Shown here: positions 38,553 through 47,600 of the stretch, piece after piece
How the letters are laid out: every line of letters begins with the position of its first letter
Numbering within the stretch: the first letter of the stretch is position 1
Assembly (NCBI GenBank): GCA_029266835.1
Contig: JAQSWD010000006.1
Location: 1 to 64,000, forward strand
Source: Steroidobacteraceae bacterium
GTDB taxonomy: Bacteria > Pseudomonadota > Gammaproteobacteria > Steroidobacterales > Steroidobacteraceae
Reading direction: 5' to 3'
Length of the DNA stretch: 64,000 bases
Notes under the pieces: generated by a model
Seen by the model: only the letters and a program-made list of their open reading frames with translations
Told to the model about the DNA's origin: nothing
Databases searched by the model: none
Translations under genes and position numbers: made by a program

Positions 38553-38849
38553 TTGTTCACCTGGTTCACGCGCGCGCGCGCCTGGTATGTCTCCCAGCCC
38601 ACGCTGACATTCGAAGCGGTCACGCTCGGAATCGCATTGCTGGTGGGGTTGCTGGTGATGCCCGCGCTCATCTACCTTGCCGGCCGATACACGTTGAGCC
38701 CGTATGGAAACGGTGGTGTGTTCGCGTTGTACCTCGACTTCTTCAAGGGGCTGTTCGAGCCACGCGCGAGCTGCTGGGTGGTGGTCATCGGACCTCTCGT
38801 ATTTCTCAGCCTCGTCCGGCTGTTCCGGCTCGCGCTGCGCAAGCTATAA
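38553..38849 (+). CDS. Small membrane protein of unknown function
   Basis: I do not recognise this 98-residue protein. It has two hydrophobic stretches, AVTLGIALLVGLLVMPALIYLAG (about 22-44) and ASCWVVVIGPLVFLSLVRLF (about 72-91), separated by a short loop containing SPYGNGG and an aromatic stretch. The C-terminus is basic (RLALRKL). The only start in place is a TTG, with GGGGG about 11 bases upstream. Coding is supported by frame length and hydrophobic pattern only. It is divergent from the Gfo/Idh gene. Confidence 0.55.
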   Translation: MFTWFTRARAWYVSQPTLTFEAVTLGIALLVGLLVMPALIYLAGRYTLSPYGNGGVFALYLDFFKGLFEPRASCWVVVIGPLVFLSLVRLFRLALRKL

Positions 38850-38982
38850 GTAAAAAGCCCTTGTCCGAAACGTGAACTGATTCACGATTTCGCTCTCGTC
38901 GGGGAAGTCCGGACCCCGATTACGTGACGCAATTCAGAGACACTGCTCGCGGGATCGGTTGGACAGAATCGAGGCGAGAGCC

Positions 38983-39216
38983 ATGAGCGAGTACTACCTC
39001 GCGGACATCCGGGCGCAGGAACGGGAGCGGTTGCGCGAGCAGCAGCTGAAGACCGAACGCAAACAGAATGAACCGAAGCAGGCGCAGGAAGTGAAGATCA
39101 CCTTGCTAGGCGATTTTCTTTTCCATTCCACGGAATCGCAGGGCTTCGATCCTTACAACGCCACCAACGGCAAGTCGGTGCGCGACGCGTGGAAGAACCG
39201 CCGCGACCGGCGCTAG
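38983..39216 (+). CDS. Small hydrophilic protein of unknown function
   Basis: The ATG at 38983, preceded by a GAGGCGAGAG purine-rich stretch, encodes 77 residues beginning MSEYYLADIRAQERERLREQQLK. The first half is a charged helix rich in Arg, Glu and Gln. The second half reads EVKITLLGDFLFHSTESQGFDPYNATNGKS and ends with a basic tail. I recognise no family. The 133 bases before it hold two small hairpins (CGTGAA-CTGA-TTCACG and CGGGG...CCCCG) but no other gene. It converges with the M28 peptidase gene, three bases between stops. Confidence 0.55.
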   Translation: MSEYYLADIRAQERERLREQQLKTERKQNEPKQAQEVKITLLGDFLFHSTESQGFDPYNATNGKSVRDAWKNRRDRR

Positions 39217-39219
39217 CAA

Positions 39220-40875
39220 TCACCTTCCGGCGCGACTCCGGTCGCGCGCGGCGCGGAACTCGCTGTCCGCGCTCCAGTTGGGCCACGAATCCTCCGCGGC
39301 CAGTTTCGCGCCGACCGCGTAGAGCAGCTCGAGATCCTGCACGCCTCCACGCAGATCGGCCTCCGGCGAGTATTCGTCACCGGGCTTGTGATACTTCTGC
39401 GCCGTGAAGTCGGCGTAATACTTCTGCCGCCACTCGATACCCTTCTCACGGTCATCCACACCGCTCTTGATATAAAGCGCTGGCACGCCGCGCCTGGCGA
39501 AATTGAAATGATCGGAGCGGAAGAAGATGCCGCGCTCGGGCGTGGGCTCGGGCTGCAGTTCGCGCCCCTGTGCCCTGGCGGCGATGGCGAGGTAACTTTC
39601 GAGTTCCGAAGCCCCGATATTGACCACGGTGACGTCGCGGGTCGGACCCCCGAAATACATCGCATCCATGTTGAACGCAGCGACTGTGTTCGCCAGCGGG
39701 AACAGCGGATTGTCCACGTAGTACGCGGAACCCAGCAATCCCGATTCCTCCAGGGTCACCGCCAGGAAAACCACCGAGCGCTCCGGCCGCGACTTCGACT
39801 TCATGAAGGCATTCGCGAGGGCGAGCAGCCCCGAGGTGCCGGTGGCGTTGTCGACGGCGCCATTCATGATGCAATCGCCAGAGCAATCCGGCAGCCGGCC
39901 GAGATGATCCCAATGCGCCATGTAGACCAGGTACTCGTCCGCGCGCTTCGTGCCGGGCAAGACCGCGGCGATATTGCTCGAGCTCGTACGCCGGATGGCG
40001 TTGCGCAATCTGGCGTTGGCCGTGGTCTCGAGAGGCTCGGCACGGAAACCGCGCTTGTTGGCCCGCGAGATGGCGTCGTCCAACGTGGTGCCGTTGGCGG
40101 CGAACAAAGAACGCGCTTGTGATTCGGTGATCCAGCCCTCGATGGCCACGCGACCCGTGTTGCCATCGGAGCTGGCGTGATCCAGCTGCGGTGTGGACCA
40201 GCTGTTCACCACCGTATCCCAACCATACGAAGCGGGTTCCGATTGGTGAATGATCAACGCCCCCGCGGCGCCGCGCCGCGCGGCCTCTTCGAACTTGTAG
40301 GTCCATCGTCCGTAGTAGGTCATGGCCTTGCCGCGGAACAGCGAAGCATCGCGGGTGGCGAAACCCGGATCGTTGATGAGGATGACGGCGGTCTTGCCCT
40401 TCATGTCGAGCCCGGCGTAGTCGTCCCAGTCGTATTCGGGAGCGGTCACGCCATGCCCCACGAATACGAGCGGCGAGTCAGCCAGCGATTCGGCGGCTTT
40501 CACGCGTTTGGTCCAGATGACCATGTCGTCGCGAAACTTGAGTTGGGCGGTGGTTTCGCCGGTCGTGAACTCGAGCGCGGCGTCGGACGCGGCAGTGATT
40601 TCCACCATCGGCACTTCCTGACGGAAGCTTGCCCCGTTGCCGGGTTTCAGGCCCAACTGGCGGAATTGCGCCTCGAGGTAATCCAACGTGAGCTTCTCAC
40701 CCTCGGTACCGGGCTTGCGGCCACCGAATTCGTCGGATGCCAGGCGGGCGATATGGGCGCGGTACAGGGTTTCGTCGATCGGCGCCGCGGCGGAACCGGC
40801 CAGGGCGGTCGGTGAATCCCCTATGAGCAGCAATACAGGAACCAACTGCCAGAGCCGGCGCTCGAATATTTTCAT
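39220..40875 (-). CDS. Exported M28 family metallopeptidase with PA domain
   Basis: A predicted zinc aminopeptidase of 551 residues. The ATG at 40873-40875 (MKIFERRLWQLVPVLLLIGDSPTALAG) starts a signal peptide; the track ORF is longer. A protease-associated domain lies around 140-290 (VFVGHGVTAPEYDWDDYAGLDMKG). The M28 domain carries the expected zinc ligands and catalytic acid: MAHWDHLG, NGAVDNATGTSG, TLEESGLLGS, FNMDAM and RSDHFNFARRGVP. Substrate unknown. It begins 11 bases after the small membrane protein gene upstream, probably in one transcript. Confidence 0.9.
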   Translation of the reverse strand: MKIFERRLWQLVPVLLLIGDSPTALAGSAAAPIDETLYRAHIARLASDEFGGRKPGTEGEKLTLDYLEAQFRQLGLKPGNGASFRQEVPMVEITAASDAALEFTTGETTAQLKFRDDMVIWTKRVKAAESLADSPLVFVGHGVTAPEYDWDDYAGLDMKGKTAVILINDPGFATRDASLFRGKAMTYYGRWTYKFEEAARRGAAGALIIHQSEPASYGWDTVVNSWSTPQLDHASSDGNTGRVAIEGWITESQARSLFAANGTTLDDAISRANKRGFRAEPLETTANARLRNAIRRTSSSNIAAVLPGTKRADEYLVYMAHWDHLGRLPDCSGDCIMNGAVDNATGTSGLLALANAFMKSKSRPERSVVFLAVTLEESGLLGSAYYVDNPLFPLANTVAAFNMDAMYFGGPTRDVTVVNIGASELESYLAIAARAQGRELQPEPTPERGIFFRSDHFNFARRGVPALYIKSGVDDREKGIEWRQKYYADFTAQKYHKPGDEYSPEADLRGGVQDLELLYAVGAKLAAEDSWPNWSADSEFRAARDRSRAGR

Positions 40876-40886
40876 GCAGGTGCTCT

Positions 40887-41177
40887 TCAGTCCTTGGGCC
40901 AGTATGTCCAGACAGCAAAAGCCAGACCCGACACGAGCACCGCGTGGGCCAGATATCGCCATCGAAGGTGTTTCAGCTCGGAAAAGAAACTGGCTGCCGC
41001 AACGCCGGCCAATAACACCGAAATCAGGCAGGTTGCCATCAGCGGCCGGCTCTCATCGGCCAGTCGCGAGTCCGAATCGTTCAGTAGCAGGAAAACCGCC
41101 CCGGTCATCAACAATCCCAGGGCAATCGAGACTGTCGAACCCATCACGATTCCAAGGAGAACAACCAGAGGACGCAT
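40887..41177 (-). CDS. Small three-helix membrane protein of unknown function
   Basis: A 96-residue protein with hydrophobic segments at about 3-31 (VVLLGIVMGSTVSIALGLLM), 46-63 (MATCLISVLLAGVAAASFF) and 74-92 (YLAHAVLVSGLAFAVWTYW). It has no recognised family. An ATG with AGAGGAC just upstream gives a plausible start. It lies directly before the M28 peptidase gene and is divergent from prc across a 100-base gap. Confidence 0.65.
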   Translation of the reverse strand: MRPLVVLLGIVMGSTVSIALGLLMTGAVFLLLNDSDSRLADESRPLMATCLISVLLAGVAAASFFSELKHLRWRYLAHAVLVSGLAFAVWTYWPKD

Positions 41178-41277
41178 GGAAAAACCTATGTTTTCTGAGA
41201 AGCCACTTGAGCAGGCCGCCGCGCGGCCTTAGTGTTGAATTGTACGTACCGCCCGCAGGCTTGAGACAACCAAGCGA

Positions 41278-43389
41278 ATGAAATCATTGCCCTCACTGCT
41301 CGCACCCTCGATGGTCGCCGCCCTCCTGGTCCTGACCGGCTCGGCACAGGCGCCCGCGAACACCCAACTTCCGGCGGGTTCCGTCGTGCCGTCCGAGCGT
41401 CACCGCTCCGTGGCGCGCCGCGTCGGCTCCATGCTCGAAGGCATGCACTACAGCGGCTCCAAGCTCGACGACAAGATGTCGGGCGTGGTGTACACGCGGT
41501 ACCTCGAGAGCATCGACGGCCAGCATTCCAGCCTGCTCGCGTCCGACATCGCCGACTTCGAGCAATACCGCCTGCGTTTCGACGACATGATCCGCAGCGG
41601 CGACGTCGACCCTGCGTTCGCCATCTTCGCGCGCTTCCAGCAGCGCAACCGTGAGCGCATCAAGTTCGCCATTGCGCAGCTCGAGAAGGAGCCGGACTGG
41701 ACCCTCGACGAGACCTTCGAATTCGATCGCGAGAAGGCCCCGTGGGCGGCGACCAGCGCGGAGCTGGACGATTGGTGGCGCAAGCGCGTCAAGAATGACG
41801 CCCTCTCGCTGGTGCTCACGGGCAAGGACTGGCCCAAGACGGTCGAGTCGCTCAAGAAGCGTTACGAGACCTCGCTGAAGCGCATCGATCAGATCAGCGC
41901 CGACGACGTGTTCGAGTCGTTGATGAACTCGTACGCGCGCGCCTATGACCCGCACAGCAGCTATTTCTCGCCGCGCAGTTCCGAGGAATACCGCATCCAG
42001 ATGAGCCTCAACTATGACGGCATCGGCGCGTCGCTGCAGCTCATCGACGACTACGTGACCATCATGAACGTCATCGAGGGCGGTCCGGCCGCCGTCGCGG
42101 GCACGCTCACGGTGAAAGACCGCATCACCGCGGTGGGCCAGGGCAAGGAAGGCCCGATGACCGACGTGCTCGGCTGGCGCATCGACGACGTGGTGCAGCT
42201 CATCCGTGGCCGCGCCGGCACGCAGGTTCGCCTGCAGGTGCTGCCCGGTGGCGCGGCGCCCGGCACCACCGAAAAGACCCTCGAATTCACGCGCAACAAG
42301 GTCTCGCTCGAAGCCCAGGCCGCGCAGAAAGAACTGCGCACGCTCAAGCGAGGCGAAAAGGAAATCCGCGTCGGCGTCATCAACGTGCCCGCGTTCTACC
42401 AGGACGTCGAAGCGCAGAACCGCGGCGACAAGGAGTTCCGCAGCACCACGCGCGACGTACGCCGCCTCATCAACGAACTCAAGGCCGAGAAGATCGATGG
42501 CCTGGTGCTCGACCTGCGCGGCAATGGCGGCGGCTATCTACCCGAAGCCACCGCCCTCACCGGCCTGTTCGTCGACAAGGGGCCGGTGGTGCAGCTCAAG
42601 GTCACCACCGGCGAACTCGAAGTGCAGGACGATCCGGAACCCGGCGTGGCCTACAACGGCCCGGTGGCCGTGCTCGTGGATCGCTTCAGCGCATCGGCAT
42701 CCGAGATCTTCGCGGGCGCCATTCAGGATTACCGCCGCGGCGTGGTCATCGGCCAGCGCACCTTCGGCAAGGGCACCGTGCAGAATCTCGTGCCGCTCGA
42801 CCGCTGGTCGCCGCGGCCCGTCAATGGACAGCTCACCGTGACCATCGGCAAGTTCTACCGCGTCACCGGCGAGAGCACGCAGCATCGCGGTGTGGAGCCC
42901 GATGTGCCGTTGCCCTCGCAGATCGACCTGGAAGAATTCGGCGAGAGCGCGCTCGACGGCGCCCTGCCCTGGGACCGCATTCCCGGCGTGCCTTTCCGCA
43001 GCGAGTCCAAGCAGCTGCCCATCGCCGCGCTGGGCACCGAAGAGAAAACCCGTGCGGACCGCGATCCCGACTACCGCTGGCTGCTCGCTGACCTCGCGGC
43101 CAACGATGCTCTGCGCAAGCAGACCTCGTTGTCGCTCAATCTGCAGAAGCGAAAGGAAGAGCGCGCGCGCATCGACCAGGAACGACTCACGCGGGAGAAC
43201 GCTCGCCGCGCCGCGCAGAACCTCCCGGCCCTCAAGACCGCCGAGGAACTCGCTGACGCCAAATTCCCGGACACGGTGCTGGACCAGGCCACCGAGATCA
43301 TGACGGACATGGTTTCGGGCCTCCGCCCGTTGGTCCCGGCGACTCCCCGGACCGTCCGCAGCGAGACCAAGAAGCCCGGCGAGGGCTGA
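41278..43389 (+). CDS. prc: Tail-specific carboxy-terminal protease
   Basis: A periplasmic S41 processing protease (Prc/Tsp) that trims or degrades proteins from non-polar C-termini, including murein-related enzymes in E. coli. The 703-residue protein has a signal peptide, an N-terminal helical region, a PDZ domain (about 245-330, with YDGIGASLQLIDDYVTI), and the S41 domain. The catalytic serine is in DRFSASASEIFAGAIQDY near residue 470 and the lysine in RTFGKGTVQNLVPL near 497. A C-terminal DUF3340-like tail follows. Length fits the family. Confidence 0.95.
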   Translation: MKSLPSLLAPSMVAALLVLTGSAQAPANTQLPAGSVVPSERHRSVARRVGSMLEGMHYSGSKLDDKMSGVVYTRYLESIDGQHSSLLASDIADFEQYRLRFDDMIRSGDVDPAFAIFARFQQRNRERIKFAIAQLEKEPDWTLDETFEFDREKAPWAATSAELDDWWRKRVKNDALSLVLTGKDWPKTVESLKKRYETSLKRIDQISADDVFESLMNSYARAYDPHSSYFSPRSSEEYRIQMSLNYDGIGASLQLIDDYVTIMNVIEGGPAAVAGTLTVKDRITAVGQGKEGPMTDVLGWRIDDVVQLIRGRAGTQVRLQVLPGGAAPGTTEKTLEFTRNKVSLEAQAAQKELRTLKRGEKEIRVGVINVPAFYQDVEAQNRGDKEFRSTTRDVRRLINELKAEKIDGLVLDLRGNGGGYLPEATALTGLFVDKGPVVQLKVTTGELEVQDDPEPGVAYNGPVAVLVDRFSASASEIFAGAIQDYRRGVVIGQRTFGKGTVQNLVPLDRWSPRPVNGQLTVTIGKFYRVTGESTQHRGVEPDVPLPSQIDLEEFGESALDGALPWDRIPGVPFRSESKQLPIAALGTEEKTRADRDPDYRWLLADLAANDALRKQTSLSLNLQKRKEERARIDQERLTRENARRAAQNLPALKTAEELADAKFPDTVLDQATEIMTDMVSGLRPLVPATPRTVRSETKKPGEG

Positions 43390-43401
43390 TCATCCACCCT
43401 T

Positions 43402-43446
43402 AAGACTGGTGTTGTAGTTGACTACAACACCAGTCTTCCCTAAACT
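43402..43446 (+). promoter_or_regulatory. RND operon promoter with 17-bp perfect palindrome over the -35 box
   Basis: AAGACTGGTGTTGTAGT (43402-43418) and ACTACAACACCAGTCTT (43421-43437) form a perfect inverted repeat with a TG centre. TTGACT (43418-43423) at the centre, a 17-base spacer and TAAACT (43441-43446) make a good sigma-70 promoter. A dimeric repressor bound to the repeat would cover the -35 and spacer. Downstream, CCAATCG-CAAC-CGATTGG (43452-43469) and GCCTG...CAGGC (43472-43495) add two leader hairpins. The absence of a T-run argues against a simple prc terminator. No TetR or MarR gene is adjacent. Confidence 0.7.
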
Positions 43447-43509
43447 CCTGCCCAATCGCAACCGATTGGAAGCCTGCACCGTCATAACGGCAGGCACAGG
43501 GGAAGGGAC

Positions 43510-44604
43510 ATGAAATACCTGGTTTATCTCGGCGCCATCGCAGCAGTGGTTCTGACCGCCTCGGCCTGCTCCAGCGATGGGGTCGCCGGCGACAAGGCCG
43601 CCGGTGGCAAGGACGCCAAGACAGCTTCCACCGAAGCGGCCATCCCGGTCGAAGTCTCCCTGCCCACTCGCGGCGAAATGCTCGCCATGTACAGCGGCAC
43701 TGCCACGCTGGAGGCGGAAGCCGACGCCGAAGTGCTGGCGAAGGTCCCGGGCGAAGTACGCCGCATCCTCGTCGAGGAAGGCGATCGCGTGAAAGCCGGT
43801 CAGGTACTGGCGCATCTCGACGACCGGCAATTGCGCCTGCAGGCTGCGCAAACTCGCGCGGCGCTCGCCAAGGCCGATCGCGACTTCAATCGGCAGCTGG
43901 AGCTGCACGACAAGGGCCTGGTGTCCGCCGGGGCCTTCGAAGGCCTCAAATATGATCTCGACACCCAGCGCGCCGCGGACGACCTGGCGCGTCTGAATCT
44001 CTCATACAGCGAAATCCGTGCGCCCTTCTCCGGCGTGGTGTCCACGCGCCACGTGAAGATCGGTCAGGAGATCGCGGTAGGCGCGAAAATCTTTCGCGTC
44101 ACCGACCCCACCCCTCTCAAGGCCAGCGTGTTCGTGCCCGAACGCGAACTCGCCCGCCTGAAACCGGGCCAATCGGCAACCATCGCGGTGGACGCGCTAG
44201 CCGGGCGAACTTTTCCAGCCATAGTGAAGCTGGTCTCGCCCACGGTCGATGCCGCCACCGCGACGTTCAAGGTCACCCTCGAGGTCAACGACCCCAAGGG
44301 AGACCTCAAACCCGGCATGTTCTCGCGCGTCGGCATCGTGTTCGAACGCCGGGCCGATACCTTGATCATTCCGCGCCTCGCGCTCGTGGAAACGGACGGC
44401 TCTTCCAATGTCTTCGTGGTGAGTGATGGCAAGGCGGTTCAGCGGCCGATCAAGACCGGACTATCCAATGCCGGGAAGATAGAGGTCACCGAAGGTCTCG
44501 ACGGCGCCGAGCAGGTCGTGGTGGTCGGCCAGAACGGGCTCAAGGACGGCAACCCGGTTCGCGTCGTCTCGCTGGAACCGATCGCGCAAGTCGCCAAACA
44601 GTAG
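43510..44604 (+). CDS. RND efflux periplasmic adaptor (membrane fusion) lipoprotein
   Basis: This adaptor links an inner-membrane RND pump to an outer-membrane channel. The 364-residue protein has a signal ending in LTASAC, probably a lipoprotein signal, and the usual lipoyl halves: AEVLAKVPGEVRRILVEEGDRVKAGQVLAHLDD and SYSEIRAPFSGVVSTRHVKIGQEI. A short helical hairpin lies between them, then beta-barrel and membrane-proximal domains. The start has GGGAAGGGA just upstream. It opens the adaptor-RND-RND operon; no TolC-like gene is present in the window. Confidence 0.93.
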   Translation: MKYLVYLGAIAAVVLTASACSSDGVAGDKAAGGKDAKTASTEAAIPVEVSLPTRGEMLAMYSGTATLEAEADAEVLAKVPGEVRRILVEEGDRVKAGQVLAHLDDRQLRLQAAQTRAALAKADRDFNRQLELHDKGLVSAGAFEGLKYDLDTQRAADDLARLNLSYSEIRAPFSGVVSTRHVKIGQEIAVGAKIFRVTDPTPLKASVFVPERELARLKPGQSATIAVDALAGRTFPAIVKLVSPTVDAATATFKVTLEVNDPKGDLKPGMFSRVGIVFERRADTLIIPRLALVETDGSSNVFVVSDGKAVQRPIKTGLSNAGKIEVTEGLDGAEQVVVVGQNGLKDGNPVRVVSLEPIAQVAKQ

Positions 44605-44610
44605 CGCGCC

Positions 44611-47600
44611 ATGAACATCGTGGATTTCGCGATACGCCGGCGAGTCACCATCGCCATGGCGACGGTGGCGATCACCCTGCTGGGCATGATTTCGCTGTCC
44701 CGGTTGAAGGTGAACCTGCTTCCGGACCTCTCCTACCCCACCCTCACCATCCGGACCGAACTACCCGGTGCCGCGCCGTCCGAGATCGAGAACCTGATCT
44801 CGCGGCCCATCGAAGAAGCCGCCGGCGTGGTGCGCAATGTTCGCTCGGTCCGCTCGGTGTCGCGGTCCGGCCAGTCCGACGTGATCGTCGAATTCTCCTG
44901 GGGCACCGACATGGATTTCGCCGGCATCGAAGTCCGCGAGCGCATCGACCTGCTCTGGCTGCCGGTGGAGGCCACGCGGCCGCTGTTGCTGCGCTTCGAC
45001 CCGTCCAGCGAGCCCGTCATGCGCGTGGCGTTCGTCGACGAGGCCACCGACGGGGGCCGATCGGCCGCCAGCCACGAGGAGCGGCTCAAATTCCTGCGGC
45101 GTTTCGCCGACGACCGCATCAAGCCCGAGATCGAATCGGTGGAAGGCTCCGCGGCGGTCAAGGTGAGCGGCGGCTTCGAGGACGAGGTGCAGATCTACGT
45201 CGATCAGCAACGTCTCGCGCAGCTCAAACTATCCATCGAACACGTGGCGCGCCGCATCGGCGCCGAGAACGTGAATCTCTCCGGCGGCCGGCTGGAACAG
45301 GGAACGCAGCGTTTCCTGGTGCGCACCGTCAACGAGTTCGAGACGCTCGAAGACATGGCCAACGCGGTCGTCGCCACCGTCGACAACCAGCCCGTGTATC
45401 TGAAGGACGTGGCCCGCGTCGAGAGAGGCTACAAGGATCGCACTGCCATCACGCGCCTGAACGGCGCCGAGTGCATCGAGCTCGCCATCTACAAGGAAGG
45501 CGACGCCAACACCGTGCAGCTGGCCCAGGGCATCGCGCGCAAGCTCGAGTCGTTGCAGAAGTTGCTGCCGGCGGGCACGAAGCTCACGCCGGTCTACGAT
45601 CAATCGCGGTTCATCGCCAGCGCCGTCAGTGACGTGAAGGACGCCGCCATCCTCGGTGGCCTGCTGTCCATCCTGGTGCTGTATTTCTTCCTGCGCGACG
45701 CCTGGGCCACCATCGTCACCGGCATCGTCATCCCGGTCACCGTGGTCGGCATCTTCGTGATGATGTACGCCTTCGATCTCACGCTGAACGTGATGTCGCT
45801 GGGCGGCATCGCGCTCTCGGTGGGCATGTTGATAGACAACTCGGTGGTGATCCTCGAGGCCATTGCCAGGCGCAAGGAGGCCGGCCTGTCCACAATCGAG
45901 GCGGCGCGCGAGGGCACCGCCGAAGTCGCGACCGCCGTCACCGCCTCCACGCTCACGTCCGTGGCCGTGTTCTTCCCGATGGTGTTCGTCAGCGGCATTG
46001 CGGGGCAGTTGTTCCGCGACCAGGCACTCACGGTCACCTTCGCCCAGCTCATCTCTCTGATGGTGGGCATCACGCTGGTGCCCATGCTCACCGCGTGGCG
46101 CGCGCGCCTGGGTGACAAGGAAGAAGCGCCCGCGGACGACGCCGGTGAGCCACGCGAAACGCTGACTTCACTCAAGCGCTATGTCGCCGCGGTGTGGAGC
46201 AACTTCAAGGTCTCCGCCATCGTGCGCGGCCGGGTGCATCCTTCCTGGCCGGTGCGCGCGTTCTGGAAGTTCATCAGCGTGCCGATATTCCTGCTGCGCT
46301 GGGCATGGAGCTACGTGGCGTTCGGATTGCGCTGGACCTTCACCTGGGTAGTGAGAGTGGCCCGCGTCCTGTTCGGCGGCCTCGGCAAGGTTTTCGCGGT
46401 GCTGCTGTCGCCGTTCGTGTGGCTCACGCAGAGGAGCTACGCCTTTCTCGATCGCCACTACCCCGCCTTGCTTTCGTGGGCGCTGGAGCGCCGCGTCGCC
46501 GTGCTCTCGACGGCCGTGGCGCTGCTGGCAGTCACCGTCCTCATACTGCCCAGACTCGGGACTGAACTGATTCCGCAGCTCTCGCAGGGCGAGTTCACCG
46601 TGAAGATGCGCTTGCCCGCGGGCTCGCCGCTCGAGACCACCGATCGCCAGGTGCAGACCATCCACAAGGCCGCGCGCGCGCTGCCAGATCTCGACAGCGC
46701 CTATGGCGTCGCGGGCACCGGCAATCGGCTCGATGCGAACCCGGTCGATTCGGGCGAGAACACCGGCAACCTCGATGTGAAGCTTCGTGGCGTGGACAAA
46801 CAAGGCGAAGAGCGCGCCATGCAGGCCTTGCGCGCCGATCTTGCCGGCATCCCGGGCGCGCAGTACGAGTTCACGCGGCCTTCACTGCTCACGCTGGCGA
46901 CGCCGGTCGAAGTGGTTCTTGCCGGTTACGATCTCGACCGGCTGTCGGTCGCGGCGAACGCCATCCGCGAGCGCATGGAGCTTTCGAAAGCCTTCAAGGA
47001 CATCCGCTCGAGCATCGAGGGCGGCCATCCGGAAATCCAGATCATCTTCGACCAGGAGCGCGCGTCACAGCTCGGGCTGGCCGTGCGCGACGTCGCCGAC
47101 CGCGTGGTGGCCAACGTGCGCGGCAGCGTGGCCACGCGCTACCGCCTCCAGGAAAAGAAGATAGACGTGCTGGTGCGGAGCGTCGACACGCGTGCCGCGT
47201 CCATTGAGGAAGTGCGGAATCTCGTGGTGAACCCCGGCGGCGCCCACCCGGTGACGCTTTCGGCCGTGGCCGACGTTCGCCTGGCGACTGGCCCCGCCGA
47301 GATCCGCCGTGCCAACCAGGAACGTGTCGCCGTGATCTCCGCGGCACCGGCCGACGGCGACCTCGGCGCCGCCACGATCCAGGCCCGGGAAATACTGTCC
47401 CAAACTACCCTGCCCGTGGGCATCCTGGGTTCGGTCTCGGGTCAGAGCGAAGAAATGACCGAAAGCTTCCGCTCACTGGGCCTGGCGTTCGCGCTGGCCG
47501 TGTTCCTGGTCTACCTGGTGATGGCCTCGCAGTTCGAGTCGCTGCTGCATCCCTTCGTCATCCTGTTCACCATCCCCATGGGCCTCATCGGCTCCATCTG

